64,000 bases of DNA from Pararge aegeria (lineage: Eukaryota; Arthropoda; Insecta; Lepidoptera; Nymphalidae): contig NC_053182.1 in assembly GCF_905163445.1 (NCBI RefSeq), forward strand, positions 5,270,001 to 5,334,000. The letters are read 5' to 3'. The position numbers and the translations under genes are program-made. Under the pieces are notes generated by a model. The model was not told the DNA's origin. It saw nothing but the letters and a program-made list of their open reading frames with translations, and searched no databases. How positions within the stretch are numbered: the first letter of the stretch is position 1; each line of letters opens with the position of its first letter. Positions 1-12,500 of the stretch are shown here, in pieces.

Positions 1-1827
1 TTGTTTTAATGTCTTAGAAAACCTAGAAACTAATTGCAGCGCTACAATTGTTTTAATTCCAAACTATGTTATTCGCGGCCCGTCGTCGCCGTACGTGTTA
101 TTCTATACCCGTCGCAACTTCTAAGCGATAGGTTCAATTTGAATAATTTAAAAATGAATTTGCAGGTATATAATCAAACTTAATATTTATATTATTTTAT
201 TTCTTTCGCATTTATAATATTAGCAGGTTGTTAAGCATGCATTCGATCGTTGTCTTATATGCCTTGCGACTTGCTGTTATCTGTGAAGAGTTATGTCCTT
301 TATCTCCGACAATATTTATCAGATTTCTATTAAAATTAGACAATACATGCTTGATAGTATACGCTTTCAAATAAAAAAAAGAATTATTAAAATTGGTTCA
401 AATTTAACGGATTTATGAAGGAAAATTGACAAAATTTTTCATCCCGTTTCCCTGAGGAAACTTATTGTTTATCTGGATAAAAAGTATCTTATATGTTAAC
501 CCGGAGTACCAGCTACCACAATCCCAAATTTTATTCAAATCCGTTCAGTAGTTTTCACGTGATGCTCGGACAGACAGACAGACAGACAAAAATTAAATAA
601 AAATCTGTTTTGGACTCAGTATTGATTAAAAAGCGGTAAAAAATTTCAAAATATATACAAACCGAATAATATCTACAACCGAATTGAGAACCTCCTTCTT
701 TTTTGAATACTGTTAAATAGAAACTGTGACAACCATTACATTAGCTGTGTTTACATTTAATGCCCCATGTTTATATATTTATAATTGGGTCAGGGACAAT
801 AAGAAAAGAAAAATTATAGGGTCCTGTTTGAACAATAATTCGCACAACCTCCGTGACGCGGTGATATTCTCTGTGCTAGAGAGGAAACCTCTCCTACCAT
901 ATCAATAAGCTCACATATGAGTAATTTGTTGAAATACTCTTATAATGAAGGTAGATTAAGAACATCGTCATCATCATCAGATCTAGTACAGATGTATGCA
1001 AGGCAAATAGATCTAGCTGATTAGCTTACTAGATATAAATATTTCCAAAGTTACACGGATCTAGTTCAGATTTCTAGACAAAACGTCAGGCACTCAGATC
1101 TAGTTTAGATTACTAAATATTATATTTCTAAAGAAACACAGATCTATTTCAGATTGCTAAACATTATATTCTTAACTAATCAATATGTCAGGCACACAGG
1201 TCTAGTTTAGATAACAAGATAATTTTATTCTTAAAGTCACACAGATCTAGTTCACATTATTAGATAATTTAGGTTTAGCTATGCAATATGCTATACACCA
1301 ATCTACCTTTTTTGCTAGATATTTTATTCCTAAATTCATAAAGATCTAGTTCAAAATCCTAGATTTTTTTTTTAACTAAGCAATGTCAGGCACTCAGATT
1401 ATGCCCTCTTTTTACTAAATATAAATATTTCAAAGTAACACAGAACTAGCTCATTTTACTAGATACTAATATTTCATTGTCAAACAGATCTACTTTCAGA
1501 TTACTAGATATTAATATTTCACACATACATTAGCTTAGATAGGTTATTTACATGCATTTTCAGTAGACTGTACATACAACAACCTAAAATCTAACGGTTG
1601 CGATCCCCGGCAACAACTTGGGGACAATTTGGGTATAATTTCAGATTTATCTCTGGTCTAGTCTGACCGGAGGCATCAGCCTAGTCTATTCCGCGGATAG
1701 ACACAGCTGAGTTAGTTCGGCAAGTCCATACCGAAAAAGACGCGTTGTCAAGAGATTTACCTTAGAACCAGTCCGGACGAACTCAATCAAAAAAACCAAC
1801 TACTCGTTAAAAAAAAAATTGTTCCAG
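1..1827. other. Intron (or 5' flank) of carboxypeptidase A, repeat-derived
   Basis: No S10 exon can be found here although the gene needs at least three more upstream. 1-700 resembles a dispersed Lepidoptera repeat (a block ending in CAGACAGACAGACAGAC near 570-590, with 'GTTATGTCCTTTATCTC' at about 290; compare 30616-31018). 960-1540 is a degenerate AGATCTAG-type tandem array. 1585-1680 is a decayed SINE-B head. Confidence 0.6.
960..1540. repeat. Degenerate minisatellite with AGATCTAGTTCAGATTACTAG units
   Basis: About ten spaced, diverged repeats of the form (C)AGATCTAGTT(C/T)AGATTACTAGAT followed by an AT-rich run ending ATATTTC. They recur every 40-80 bases, often preceded by GTCAGGCAC(A/T)C or GTCACAC. 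Length variation between units suggests an old tandem array with indels inside the intron of gene A. Confidence 0.7.
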
Positions 1828-4800
1828 TATGCAGACAACCTCTACAGCGCTGTCAAACAGCTCGTTCAGGTTTATCCAGAGCTTAGCAAGGCACCGTTAT
1901 ACATCGCCGGAGAATCATACGCAGGTCGATATGTGCCTGCCTTGGCGACGAAGATTTCAGAAGGAAGATATCAAACTAAAACCTCTATTAATTTACAGGT
2001 AAATCGTTAAGCGCTGTTTTGATATGCAGTTTTTAGTTCTAAAGAATGAATGAATGAATACACTTTTATTGTACACCAAAGAGAAAAAATTGTTACAGAG
2101 ATATACGCAAGAGAGTAGGTACAATTGGGTCGCCTTATGGCTACATAGCGATTTAGTCCAGGCAATCAAAGGCAAAGAAACATGTCAAACATAACATGTT
2201 ATTGAATCGGCTACAAATAATGTATTGTAGATATTTCCATGACAGAAATTATAACGGACGTAGTACGTATTTTACTGTGAGATGGTGATAACAAAAAAAC
2301 CCGGCTGAGTTTGCTGTGGGCTCTTCTTAGACCAGGGCGCGTTTGGAACCTTCGTAGCTTTAGATTTAAGTTTGCGAACGAAGTTATCACTATCCCATTA
2401 CAATTATGTAAACAAATATGTATGAACGCTTCATAGTGCCTGTGATAGGCCTACATGAATAAAAGAATTTTGAATTTTTGAATTTATAGACGCTTTATAG
2501 GTGCCTGTGGAGTACGGGTCCTACATCAAAGTGCACAAGATGTAGTAGCACAAGTGAAAAACCGTCGCTAATAAACACAGCTTCAACTCGCAGGGCATGC
2601 AAGGAGCACGTCCTGCCTGCACTAGCAGTGGCGTGCACTTCATACATGCACGAAAGCACTGCCTACCCTAAAATTGATATATAACTCGTATAGGTGGAGG
2701 ATTTGTGTCGTTTTATGCAATTTTCCTGCTGTATGCATACTCTGGTAAGAAACCCAGTGCACGCTACTGGCAACACGTGTATAGTTATTTGAATGTAGGT
2801 TTATATTATTATAAATCTACATTACACCACCTATTTGTTCTCGCTCTTGTTGTCCTAATCCTGAGATCGCTATTTAGCGATAAGGCCGCCTTTTGTATTC
2901 TACTCCAGTCTTTGTGTTTCTCTCTATTCGTCCTTTATTTTTCTAACTGTCTAGTACATTCCACTAGTAGGTATGTGCTGGACATCATTTTGTGGCCAGT
3001 TACTACTCTGCCGACAAAGACGTGCCGCTAAGCGATTTAGCGTTCCGCAGGGTGATTGCGTATCTCGCTACAGGTTTGCGACAGGCGTAAATCTTGCAAT
3101 CACTGCTGTCAAACGTCACTCTTCCATACAATAAATAAACAAAAGTGACGTTTGATTTGACGTTTGATTTGACCCTGCCGGTTCGATGTCGCGTGGAACC
3201 GTGCGGGGGGCGGTGAATGCCGAGTAGCATTCGGAACTTTACGTACTACAGCGGGGCATGTGAGGCGCGCGGGTGAAATTTTATATTTTTTATTTGCTTT
3301 ATACCCGCTCTTAAATATATCTGGCGTAATAGCTAACAGGTTAGCCCGCTACCATCTTAGACTGCATCATCACTAGCACGTGAGATTGCAGTCAAGGGTT
3401 AACTTGTAGTGAAATAAAAAATAACAAGTAAAAATACCGTTTAATAGTTTTATGTAATAGTTTTAAGTTTTGTTTTGCTTTTGTAAGCGAATTTTTCTCA
3501 TTCTGTAAAAGAAATCAAAATGACATTCAATCAGTTTCACGCGCGCTCACACGCAAACGCACGTACACATAGGTACAAACTCACACACACACACACTGCA
3601 CTTAATTTTCATGTCGAAAAATAAATGAATAAATGTTTAATATTATTAAATTTAACTAAAAAAATATTATGTAAGGGTGAAAGCAAGTGAGATCTTCTGA
3701 CACAGGTTTTAAAATAAACAGACTCTCTCTCCGCTTTATCTGCTGTTGTAATAAGTATGTGAACAAATAAATTAAAATTTCATTTCAAATATCTTAATTC
3801 TAAAATTGGTGATGATTCCAGGGTCTTATAATGGGTAACCCGGTCACCGATCGTTCGAGCATTGTGGACTACACCAGAGTGTTTTACAACTGGGGCCGGG
3901 GCGCAGGGCGCACTCGCAGCGAAGGCTTTGCAGGAGCAATATCAAAAAGCGATAAATGATGGAGATAATATAGTTGCACATAGTGTAAGTAACACCCCCC
4001 CCCCCCACCATTTCTCTCTTGGAAAAATAGTGCAGTGGTTTCTCGTTGCCTTCTGCACCAGTCCTTTTAGGCCGCTGTTGTTTCTTTAAACCAGTTGATA
4101 TAATGGGTATATAAAGTAATTGGTTGGAGTCTCGAAAAACTTATCATCACGTTACATCTATAAGTGTATCATAAATTATACAAATATATAAAATTAGTAT
4201 TGTAGCGGGTATATTAAATCATTTATTTATCTCCGTATTCATTCTCTTCTATTCTCTTCTCGAGCGGGTGAAGATCATTATCTACACCCATGTACACCCA
4301 ACAATAGAATATCATAATAGTTAATAAAAGCTGTATTTGACAGTTTGACAGTTCAAAAATAGGAGTGCTCCGATCGTCACGAAACTTTACAGGATTACTC
4401 GCCAGGTCAATCCGGAGATTCCCTGAAAATTTCATTGAAATCGGTCCAGCCGTTTCGGAGCCTATACGGAACATACCCACACACTTTCTCTTTTATATAT
4501 ATAGATAGATAAAACAAATATAAGACTAACTTATGACATTAGTTGCTTTGATAGTGTTGATTGGTAGAATGACATTTGCGAACTGTCCATTGGCTCCAAG
4601 TGAACCTTACAATAAGTAAGTCGAAGCCTGACGGAAATATACTGCAATGTACACTTAACTAAGAATTGGTGTTTCCAATGTCTTGAGCCGCAGCATCTTA
4701 ATGCCCTAGGCCGGAGCAATAAGTAACAAAGAATCGCTAAAATATTGTATTTATCTAAAGATTCATGTATTATGGATAATTCATTTTTATTTCTATTCAA

Positions 4801-7469
4801 TAAAGTTTAGTATTTATTTGCAATAAATCAAATTGCAAAATAAATAAAAATATATATTAAGAAAACTCTCACATCGCCATCCAGCCCCAAAGTAAGCCTA
4901 CCCATAAGTACTAAGATAGCCGATGAATATTTTTTTTTATGAATAATATACATTTATACTTACAATATACAGATAAACACTCAAAAACATTCATGTTCAT
5001 CATTTTTACAGTTGTGGGAATCGAACCCACAGCCTTGGACTCTGAAAGCAAAAATAAATAGAAACCTTGTTATGACCCACTAATTCTCAGTAAGTTATGT
5101 AGCTACTCATTAAAAGTAGCTCTTTTGATGTCTACAATACATTCAATTTGAATATATAATAATATTTGAATAAAGAAATATTTGACTTTGAATTTACATA
5201 TCTTTCAGTTACGCGAAGATCTTTTGGACAAGCTCCAAGACATAGCCTACAAGAATCAATTAAATAATGTGCTACAAAACACTGAAGGATTGAGAGATCT
5301 CGTACCTTTTATCACGCGACCTCAGGTGAAGGAATCCCTGCACGTTGGCGATTTATCGTTCACTTTCTCCAATGGGACTGTACACAGGAAAATTATACCG
5401 GATTTCTTGTCCCCCGTGACACCAAAGGTTGATGTTCTGCTGGAGAGTTACAAAATTTTAATATACTGGTAAGTTTGAATGTTCCCCTGTTACACAACCC
5501 GCTGGCGCAGTGGTTAACACCAAGCGGTCGTTATCGCATATCTATCTCTGTATCCTTGTAAAATGGACCTAATGTTGCTTGTTTTGGAGTCGCAAATCCT
5601 GTACTTCAATTTGTTTTACAAACTTTTTGTCAAAAGCTCGAGGTAAAGAATTGTAGGTCAATTTTATCTTTAAAACTAAGTAAATAAGATCAATTTTACT
5701 CTAACGTAAAATTTTGCCCTTTCTTTTTTTTTAAAACTATTACAATAAAATGGTTAGTATGAAAGCACCCAGAGATTTGTCCTCGGTGCCTATCTGCAAC
5801 GATTAAAGTATTAATTAGAAGAATAAAACCAGCTGTGGGAAAAACATGCTGCTACATTGTAGAACGATAGGAACTAAAATAAGTACTAAAATAAATGAAT
5901 ATAAACTATACGAGATACAAAAGAGTCAGCCAACTAACTTCGCTAAAAAGTATTCTTTGAGTTTACGTTGTGTTCGTCGTGTGTTTTTAAAATTTACATT
6001 TTGGATCAACGTTGAAGGTAGTTCGTTAATGAAAACGACTGAAAACGACTCCTCGATTGCGAGCGAGCAAATCTTGTACTACTTCTGAATTATGCCTACC
6101 CTGGTCTAGAACCTTGTGCACGCCTCTGTGTGTCACGCACCCACTCGTTGTTTTTTACCCGTTAAAGTGTGTCTATCTAATCTGGTAGGTCACCTCTCTT
6201 AGAGAAGGATATATATATCTATATTTCCTCTGCAGCGGTCAGCTAGATCTGTTGGCGCCATGCGTGCTCAGTGCCGAGGCTCGTCGTAAGAACTGGCAGT
6301 GGAGTCGAAGAGAAAACTTTCTTGACGCGCCTCGCGTACCTTGGTGGTTTAATAATACTGTTGCTGGGTAAGCGAACTTTTCTTAGTGCTGGGAAACTAT
6401 TGCCAGTAGATGGCGTTTATTCAATTCCATACAAATCGTAGTTCACTACCACGCGATTGAATTGGTTACTCTCTCAGAAGAAGAAGAAGATTAAATACTT
6501 TTGTTTACAAAAATTTTGTTGTAACGTAAGAAGAAGAACGAAGGGCGCTTCCGGAAGTAAGATTGAATAACTATGCTTTGTCTAATTCAGGATGATAATT
6601 TTGACAGCTCACATAATGAATGAGATATTTGTAATTTTTAATTAATGAACCTATTCGATTATCGATTATACACAAAACATTTAATTTTTCATTTCTTTTT
6701 TTATAAAATATTCCCATCTGTGAATTTTACATTCTACACGATTGGCAATAATCATTTGTACCTAATGATTTCTAATCTTAAGTTCAAAAATATTTGTTAT
6801 GTAACAGGTTTTTAAATATTTAATTTCTCGAATAATTGTGTGATAGTTATTGCAAATAACTTTAATGTTTACAAATAAATAAAAAATATAGTGAGATAAT
6901 TATGATGATTGAAAGTTCGATTAATTTTATTTCAAAACTGATATCTTCTGAGGCATTCACTCAGTGGGCGGTACCCATTAATGAAATAAGACATTATCTT
7001 TATTATGTTTTGCTGCAAAATAATTCGAAACTTAATGGACGTGCACCTGCCAAAATTATCCTCCTATAGTGACATCCATGATAACTTTTTATTTGCCTAC
7101 AGTTACGTAAAATCCGGAGGTAATCTCACCGAAGTACAAGTCAACGGCGCTGGTCACATAGTACCAGCGGACAAACCGGCGCAAGCAAAGCACATTGTAG
7201 AGAACTTCATCAATGGTCAAGACTTTCTCGTACCACCAGACTATAAAGTCACAGGGGCCAACCCAAAGTATCAAGAATACACAGATTTACGGACTTCTCA
7301 AGATTTACCGAACAGCTCTGGAATTAGAAATGGTTTGATAGCCAGTGTTGTTTTAAACGTGCTGTTGTTAGTAGGTATTGTCATTGGAGGTGTTATGACG
7401 ATGCGGTGGAAAAGAGAAAACGATTACTTTAACCTGCCTCTTAGCGATGATATACTCACATTGGCATAG
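1828..7469 (+). CDS. Serine carboxypeptidase A (S10, CPVL-like), 5'-partial, frameshifted, with C-terminal membrane anchor
   Basis: Five exons are visible: 1828-1998, 3822-3984, 5209-5468, 6236-6367, 7103-7469, all with AG acceptors and GT donors. Exon 1828-1998 carries the nucleophile motif GESYAGR; 6236-6367 opens with CGQLD (catalytic Asp); 7103-7469 has GAGHIVPADKP (catalytic His). Exons for the signal peptide, WLQGGPG oxyanion region and FIDNPVG block are absent and must lie left of the window. Exon 3822-3984 is 163 nt where paralogues have 168: it starts in frame as GLIMGNPVTD but the homologous continuation (LAAKALQEQYQKAIND) is one frame over, so there is one surplus base in the G-rich run near 3893-3904; uncorrected, translation stops at TGA 3957. 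After the His motif the protein continues about 90 residues: a linker, one hydrophobic helix (about 7332-7400) and a basic, then acidic, cytosolic tail ending at 7469. Family members normally end shortly after the His motif. It could be a working membrane-bound enzyme with an assembly error, or a recent pseudogene. Confidence 0.85.
2275..2490 (+). mobile_element. LINE 3'-end fragment (family 1)
   Basis: Contains the GGCTCTTCTTAGACCAGGGCG / GTTTGGAACC...AACGAAGTTATCACTATCC block followed by GAATAAAAGAATTTTGAATTTTTGAATTT. It matches, in opposite orientation, sequence near 28540-28640, 41500-41650 and 55090-55220, where it lies 3' of reverse-transcriptase tail remnants. Confidence 0.6.
2985..3425 (+). 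mobile_element. SINE-B copy interrupted by a MITE
   Basis: The SINE body runs CCGACAAAGACGTGCCGCTA (3011) to GCGTTCCG (3047), is broken by a 130-bp element, resumes GGTTCGATGTCGCG and continues to the 3' part (GGTTAGCCCGCTACCATC, GAGATTGCAGTCAAGGG) and an A-rich tail at about 3425. Sequence between 3200 and 3300 is diverged. Confidence 0.7.
3048..3177. mobile_element. MITE (CAGGGTGAT family) with 3-bp target duplication
   Basis: Begins CAGGGTGATTGCG and ends TTTGACCCTG. The flanks are CCG on both sides (3045-3047 and 3178-3180), which restores the SINE sequence when the element is removed. Its first 75 bases match the foldback element at 44802-44977. Confidence 0.7.
4205..4510 (-). mobile_element. 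Helitron-like non-autonomous repeat, copy 1
   Basis: The reverse complement starts TATATATAAAAGAGAAAG then GTGTGGGTATGTTCCGTATA and carries CGGAGCACTCCTATTTTTGA and GATCTTCACCCGCTCGAGAA. Same family as 20368-20697, 43968-44355 and 52848-53044. The 3' hairpin end is missing here. It lies in the intron of gene A. Confidence 0.65.
4869..5052 (-). mobile_element. SINE-A copy (tRNA-derived), truncated head
   Basis: The minus strand reads the SINE-A body: B-box-like GGTTCGATTCCCACAACTG region, TTTTTGAGTGTTTATCTG, ATTCAT...CATCGGCTATCTTAGTACTT and GGGGCTGGATGGCGATGTG. The 5' tRNA-like head is incomplete. Confidence 0.75.
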
Positions 7470-9555
7470 CGAAATTCCTTCGGCATCTCACCAGAACCTA
7501 CTTGAGTGCAAGTTTTGAAACTAACCTCTCACCCACGTTCATAAAACGTTCATAAAAGTTACGATGTCGCGTCGAAATCGATGAGGGGTGTGGGTTTAAT
7601 ATAACTGTCTTATCGCTAACAGGTATTGACCATTTTACCATACCATCTTAGACATTTTAGACATTTACCAGCAGATGAGATTGTAGTAAAGTGCTAACTT
7701 GAATATGTTTGTGTCAGTACCTGCTCTGTCTGGACGACTATCCTTACTCTGTGCTATTATTAAAATACAGGCTGCGACGATTCTGCATTCGAATTTCATA
7801 CTTCAATTTGTGTTTGTATCCTCTTTGACTTATTCATAAACAGTGTGTTCCAAAAATAGATGATAGATATGACTTGAGTCTATTGCCAATGTTTCTTCAT
7901 ATCTCCGTGAAATAAGGCCTGCTTATGATTATTTTATTATTTAATTGGGCTCTCTCGTTGGAGTCTCTCGCTGAGGATGTAGTGAAGATTTCCGAAAAGA
8001 ATATCTGAGTGAATAAAGCGGAACCACAGAATTGAGAACCGAACCGAAATCCTAATGTTGCCTGGCAGAGATCGCTACTTAGCGATATGGCCGCCTTTTG
8101 TATCCTACTACATTCTTTAAGTTTTTATTCTTTTTTTTTTGTTTTTCTGAATGATGTGGTGTACAAATAAAATGTATAAATGTAAATAAATATAAATATA
8201 AGCGCATAGCGCAGCATCTCAGAGATCTAGTAACCTACGTTAAAGGTTGTTATCACAGAATTAAGAACATCAGAATTCTCATTCGGCTATTATTGTATGC
8301 AGTGCGTTGTGTCCAAAAACAAGAAAAACGCCCCGCGCACGTCTTTCTTTAAACTCGTGGAATGTTGCTAGCTCACAAAAAAATTCCCATTTTATTGTAA
8401 ACGTTTAGAATATTATAGGTAAAATAATTACTTTAAACTGCTTAATGGTATACTTACTTAAAGTGACGTGAATGGTGAGGTTCGAAGTGGAGTGGTTATT
8501 GATGCTTCAATATTAGTCGTGTACGTTTACGTTTAGTCGTTTGTGATAAATATTTGTGGTTAAAGACGTTTATTTTCTCAAAATAAATTACAATTTTACT
8601 CAATGAGAATATTTACAACTTATTTTATGTAGGTAATATTACAACTAAAAACAACGGCACGTACAAAACAATCAGAAATTAAATAAAAAACTTGAGGGTA
8701 AATTTATAAATACTTCATACTGTCATACAGATTTTGTCAATTACAAAGGTTTTAAGTTTTTTTTTTAAAAAAATTGAAATTTTCTTCTATTTTAATGTCG
8801 TTAGGTAATTTATTATACATTAATGCTCCTTCAAACCTTATGTTTTTCTTACCGTAATTTGTTCGTAGTTTGTTTAAGCAAATGTTATTGGCATTACGAA
8901 GTTGTGATCCATGTTCCTTTTTAGTTGTAAAGTTTAATTGGTAATAATAATATAATAGAAGTAGAAGTTATAAGATATTTTGTAAAACATTATTGTTTTT
9001 GAGGTTTTATATTTTTATACTTACTGGTTAAAAACTGTAGATACTTCCTCCAACAGATAACTGTACAAGAGGTTTAAAAAATATACTTTTACGCAGCACA
9101 TGAAAATTTTGTTTAATTTTTGCATTTAAAGGTTTTTAGTTGTACAGATATTGAGATATAATATTTATGTCGGGTATATTATACACGTACTTATAAACAA
9201 TGTCGGATTTGCAAATCTGCAACTTTAACTAAGTAGGATTAAATTTTCGGATGGTTTAGGATTTTTAATTGAGAAGCTAGTCGCATGTTTTCCTTTTAAG
9301 AATTATGTTAGGGAAATATTTAACTTATTTTATATTTAAAAATAAAGTGTTATTTTGAATCATGATTTATCAGATGTTGTATATTTACGTTAAATTGGGA
9401 AAAAAGTCATTTTTCAACCAGATGAGCAACTGGCAAATAGTTCGCATAACGCTTTTTCTGTGATGAAAATCACGCAATCCGCGATAGAGGAATTTCGTTC
9501 GAAAAACTGGCAGATTTCAGATCCTACATTGTTTAAACTGTGGCGTGTTGATATA
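7470..9555. other. Spacer between genes A and B (convergent 3' ends)
   Basis: Holds the 3' flank of A (AATAAA at 8012), a SINE-B 3' fragment at 7560-7715, a LINE 3'-tail motif (GCGATATGGCCGCCTTTTGTATCC) near 8070-8190, a DNA-transposon-like repeat at 8255-8540 shared with gene B's intron (12035-12560), and a LINE coding relic at about 8570-8955 on the minus strand. Nothing recognised at 8960-9555. Confidence 0.6.
8570..8955 (-). pseudogene. LINE reverse-transcriptase C-terminal relic (family 2)
   Basis: The minus strand translates with few lesions to a tail of the type NKLRTNYGKKNIRFEGALMY then NKLPNDIKIEENFNFF followed by a Lys-rich stretch and stop. This is the usual C-terminal end of insect non-LTR retrotransposon ORF2. 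It is 5'-truncated. Confidence 0.6.
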
Positions 9556-12500
9556 CTAATTTAAAGGATACGTAGTCAATGGCAGATCGAGAGCAAAGGC
9601 CGAGATAAGTTTCAGAGCCTCCGCCGGTCGGTCTATGGGCACCATGTGGCCTGCGTTGCGTACCATCACCTCCCAGAAGTTGCCGGCTCTCTTGTGGTAC
9701 CTGCGCGGGAAATATAATCTGGTACACAAGCTTACAATGACTTGCAGTTCTAAGATTAGGCATTATTTATATTTTTTATTAAAGAGTTTTTTACCTACAC
9801 CTGCAAGGCTAGCATGACAGGGGATATATCTAGCGTACGCTAGAACCGCGGGTGATAAGTAGTGAAATCAAATGACATATGATCAATTATTGAGTAGTGC
9901 TGTAGTAGTATTTGATTTTGATACCTGTGCAAAAATATATTTCAGTAATAACTATGGCAATGATTTACTCAAAAACTATTAGCGTTTCGGTATTACAGAT
10001 AATTCTCAGAAACAGTAATGTATCTGTGAAGAATTATTTCGGTTTTCATTTAGGTACACTTGTATATTGGATCAGATGTCTGTCAAGGTTGTTGTCTCTT
10101 ACATGTGATAATAACCGTCACAGGCTATAAATCTTATATAAATGGGCATTAATAACCTGAGGATCATAGAAAGAGAGAAAGGAAATAGAATTCTTTAATT
10201 CTCGCAACATTTTCGCCGTTTATGAAATTAAATAACTTGCTTTAACTGTAAAGGAAAATAACGTGAGAAAACCTACATACTAGAGAGTTTTCATTGATTT
10301 TGAAACGCGTATAATGTCTAATAATCTACACTTGGTGTACTTTTAAAATATTCGGAAGCTTCGACATACCCAGCAACGGTGTCGTCTTCAATCCAAACTT
10401 CACGGATTGAGTTTTTATATTTATCGGCGTCGGCAAATGACAGGGAATTGTAGGTGTTGACGGATGGATGGTATGCCACTACCGTGTCAAGGTGGCCGCT
10501 GGGGACAAATATAGAAAGTATTAGGTGACAAGTAAACTGGCAGACAACACACAGAAATCGACAGTTTATGTGGAAATAATTAATTATTGGTGGTCTTTAC
10601 AGAAAATTGCCATTTGTTTAACTTTACAGTTTAGTGTTGAAACAAAATAAAACTTCTGACTCATTATCAAGAGATATAGATGAGATAAAGAACACTCGAC
10701 AACATGGGGCTGTTCTCGTGGGTTTACACCTACAATGGGCATACCAACGCTCTATGGCTAGTCACAACTTAATCAAACCATTATCGGCATATCCGACATT
10801 GATAAACGCCGTGGTTGCGGACAGAACGGGTTGACGAGCCCATACCGCGGATCAGGAATAAACCTTACTTGTTTCCTCTCTCTTTTTTTTAAATTCTTTA
10901 TTGCACATACAAAAACAAATAGACAAAAGAAACAACGAAGAAACTTTAAAGCTAGTTTAGGTGCTTAAAGGTGGTCTTATCGCTAAAGTGAGACAACCCT
11001 TTGTGAAACTAATTACTAAGAAACGGGTTGCTGCGCAAATAAAAATTTAGCCCTTAAATATTATTTTTTTCAAAATTAGTGGTATAATTTGACATAATTT
11101 TTTTAGTATTAAATATTGTTTGTACATATACCAATTATAAACTTATTATTGGTATATGTATACATGAGTAGTACATGTTACATAAAAAAATATTTTTTTT
11201 TTTTTTTTTTTATCTTTTATATATAGATAACTATAACACATATGAATAAAATATGACATTAAACAAGACTTGATATTAATATAATGTACTTACTATAGGG
11301 AAAATGTAAGATAGTTTTTCGAACTTACTTGTACATTAAAACTCTATAATGGTCCAGCAACTCCTCAAGCCAACCCTTGGCACTGTTCATGAAGTCAGGC
11401 ACAAGGTTCTGGTACACTTTGCCGAAGTTATCGAATGTACTATTGCCCACGTGTAAAGCTCGCCTTACTTCCGGCTTCTGCAGAAACATCACATACCAGC
11501 CCCCAAGATCCATCTCGTTGCTCAAAATGTTGTAGGGATTCGGAAGAAGCGTATTAATGTGCAACGATTCCATCGCATCCGACTGATACTGCAAATATAA
11601 ATAAAATATGTATCCATCTTACTAACTCGGAGACGCTTTTGGCGCCACCCGTTCAATTTTAGTAGCTTATAGTGTAAAAGCCATGTATTTTACACGACTT
11701 TAATTACCTTTTAGACTTAATATAGTTTTTTTAAAGCACATCAGTGTTCTTTAAGGAAAAATATTAAACGTCATAAAGTCAAGAATGGCCCTCAAAACTA
11801 CCAGTCATCTCACTAACTCGGAGATGCTTTTGGCGCCAACCGTTAAATTTTAGTAGCTTATATTGTGAAAGTCATGTATTTTAAACGACTTTAATTACCT
11901 TTTATACTTAATACAATTTTTTTAAAGCACATCAGTGTTCTTTAAGGAAAAATATTAAATGCATAAAGTCAAGAATGGCCCTCAAAACCAACAGTCATAT
12001 CTTATAGACGTGGTAGGCCAGTTTCAACAGAAATAGGAACATACAGAACCCTCATTCAGCTATAATTGCATGCAGTCCAAAACCACACCCACGGAATGAT
12101 GCTAGCTCACAAACTTTTCCCATTTTATGGTAAACGTTACAAACATTACAGGTAAAATAATTTATTATGAAAATTTACCTTAATTTTCTATACTTGCAGC
12201 AGGCTGTATGGTGTAATTTATAATTTCTTCCTGAGGATGCTCCGGTTACGGAGCGAAACGTACGCAGCGGGTATATTGCCGAAGATCGTTTGGTGTGGGG
12301 TATAAGGATTGAAGAAATTATAAATTACACCTTACAGATTCTCCTGCTTTTCGCGGAGTATAGCAAATTAAGCTTAATTTTCATATCATGGAATTCCACA
12401 AAGTAACGCCTGCTTCTTTCCAATGGTAAAATAATCACTGTCAACTGCTAAATGGAATGAAGGGGCCTGTTCGATAAACACTACGAAAGTGGAGTGGTTT

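Noticed and set aside
726..908. 60-codon ORF near the left edge, considered as a missing gene A exon
   Set aside because: No S10 motif, no fitting splice sites, and surrounded by repeat sequence.
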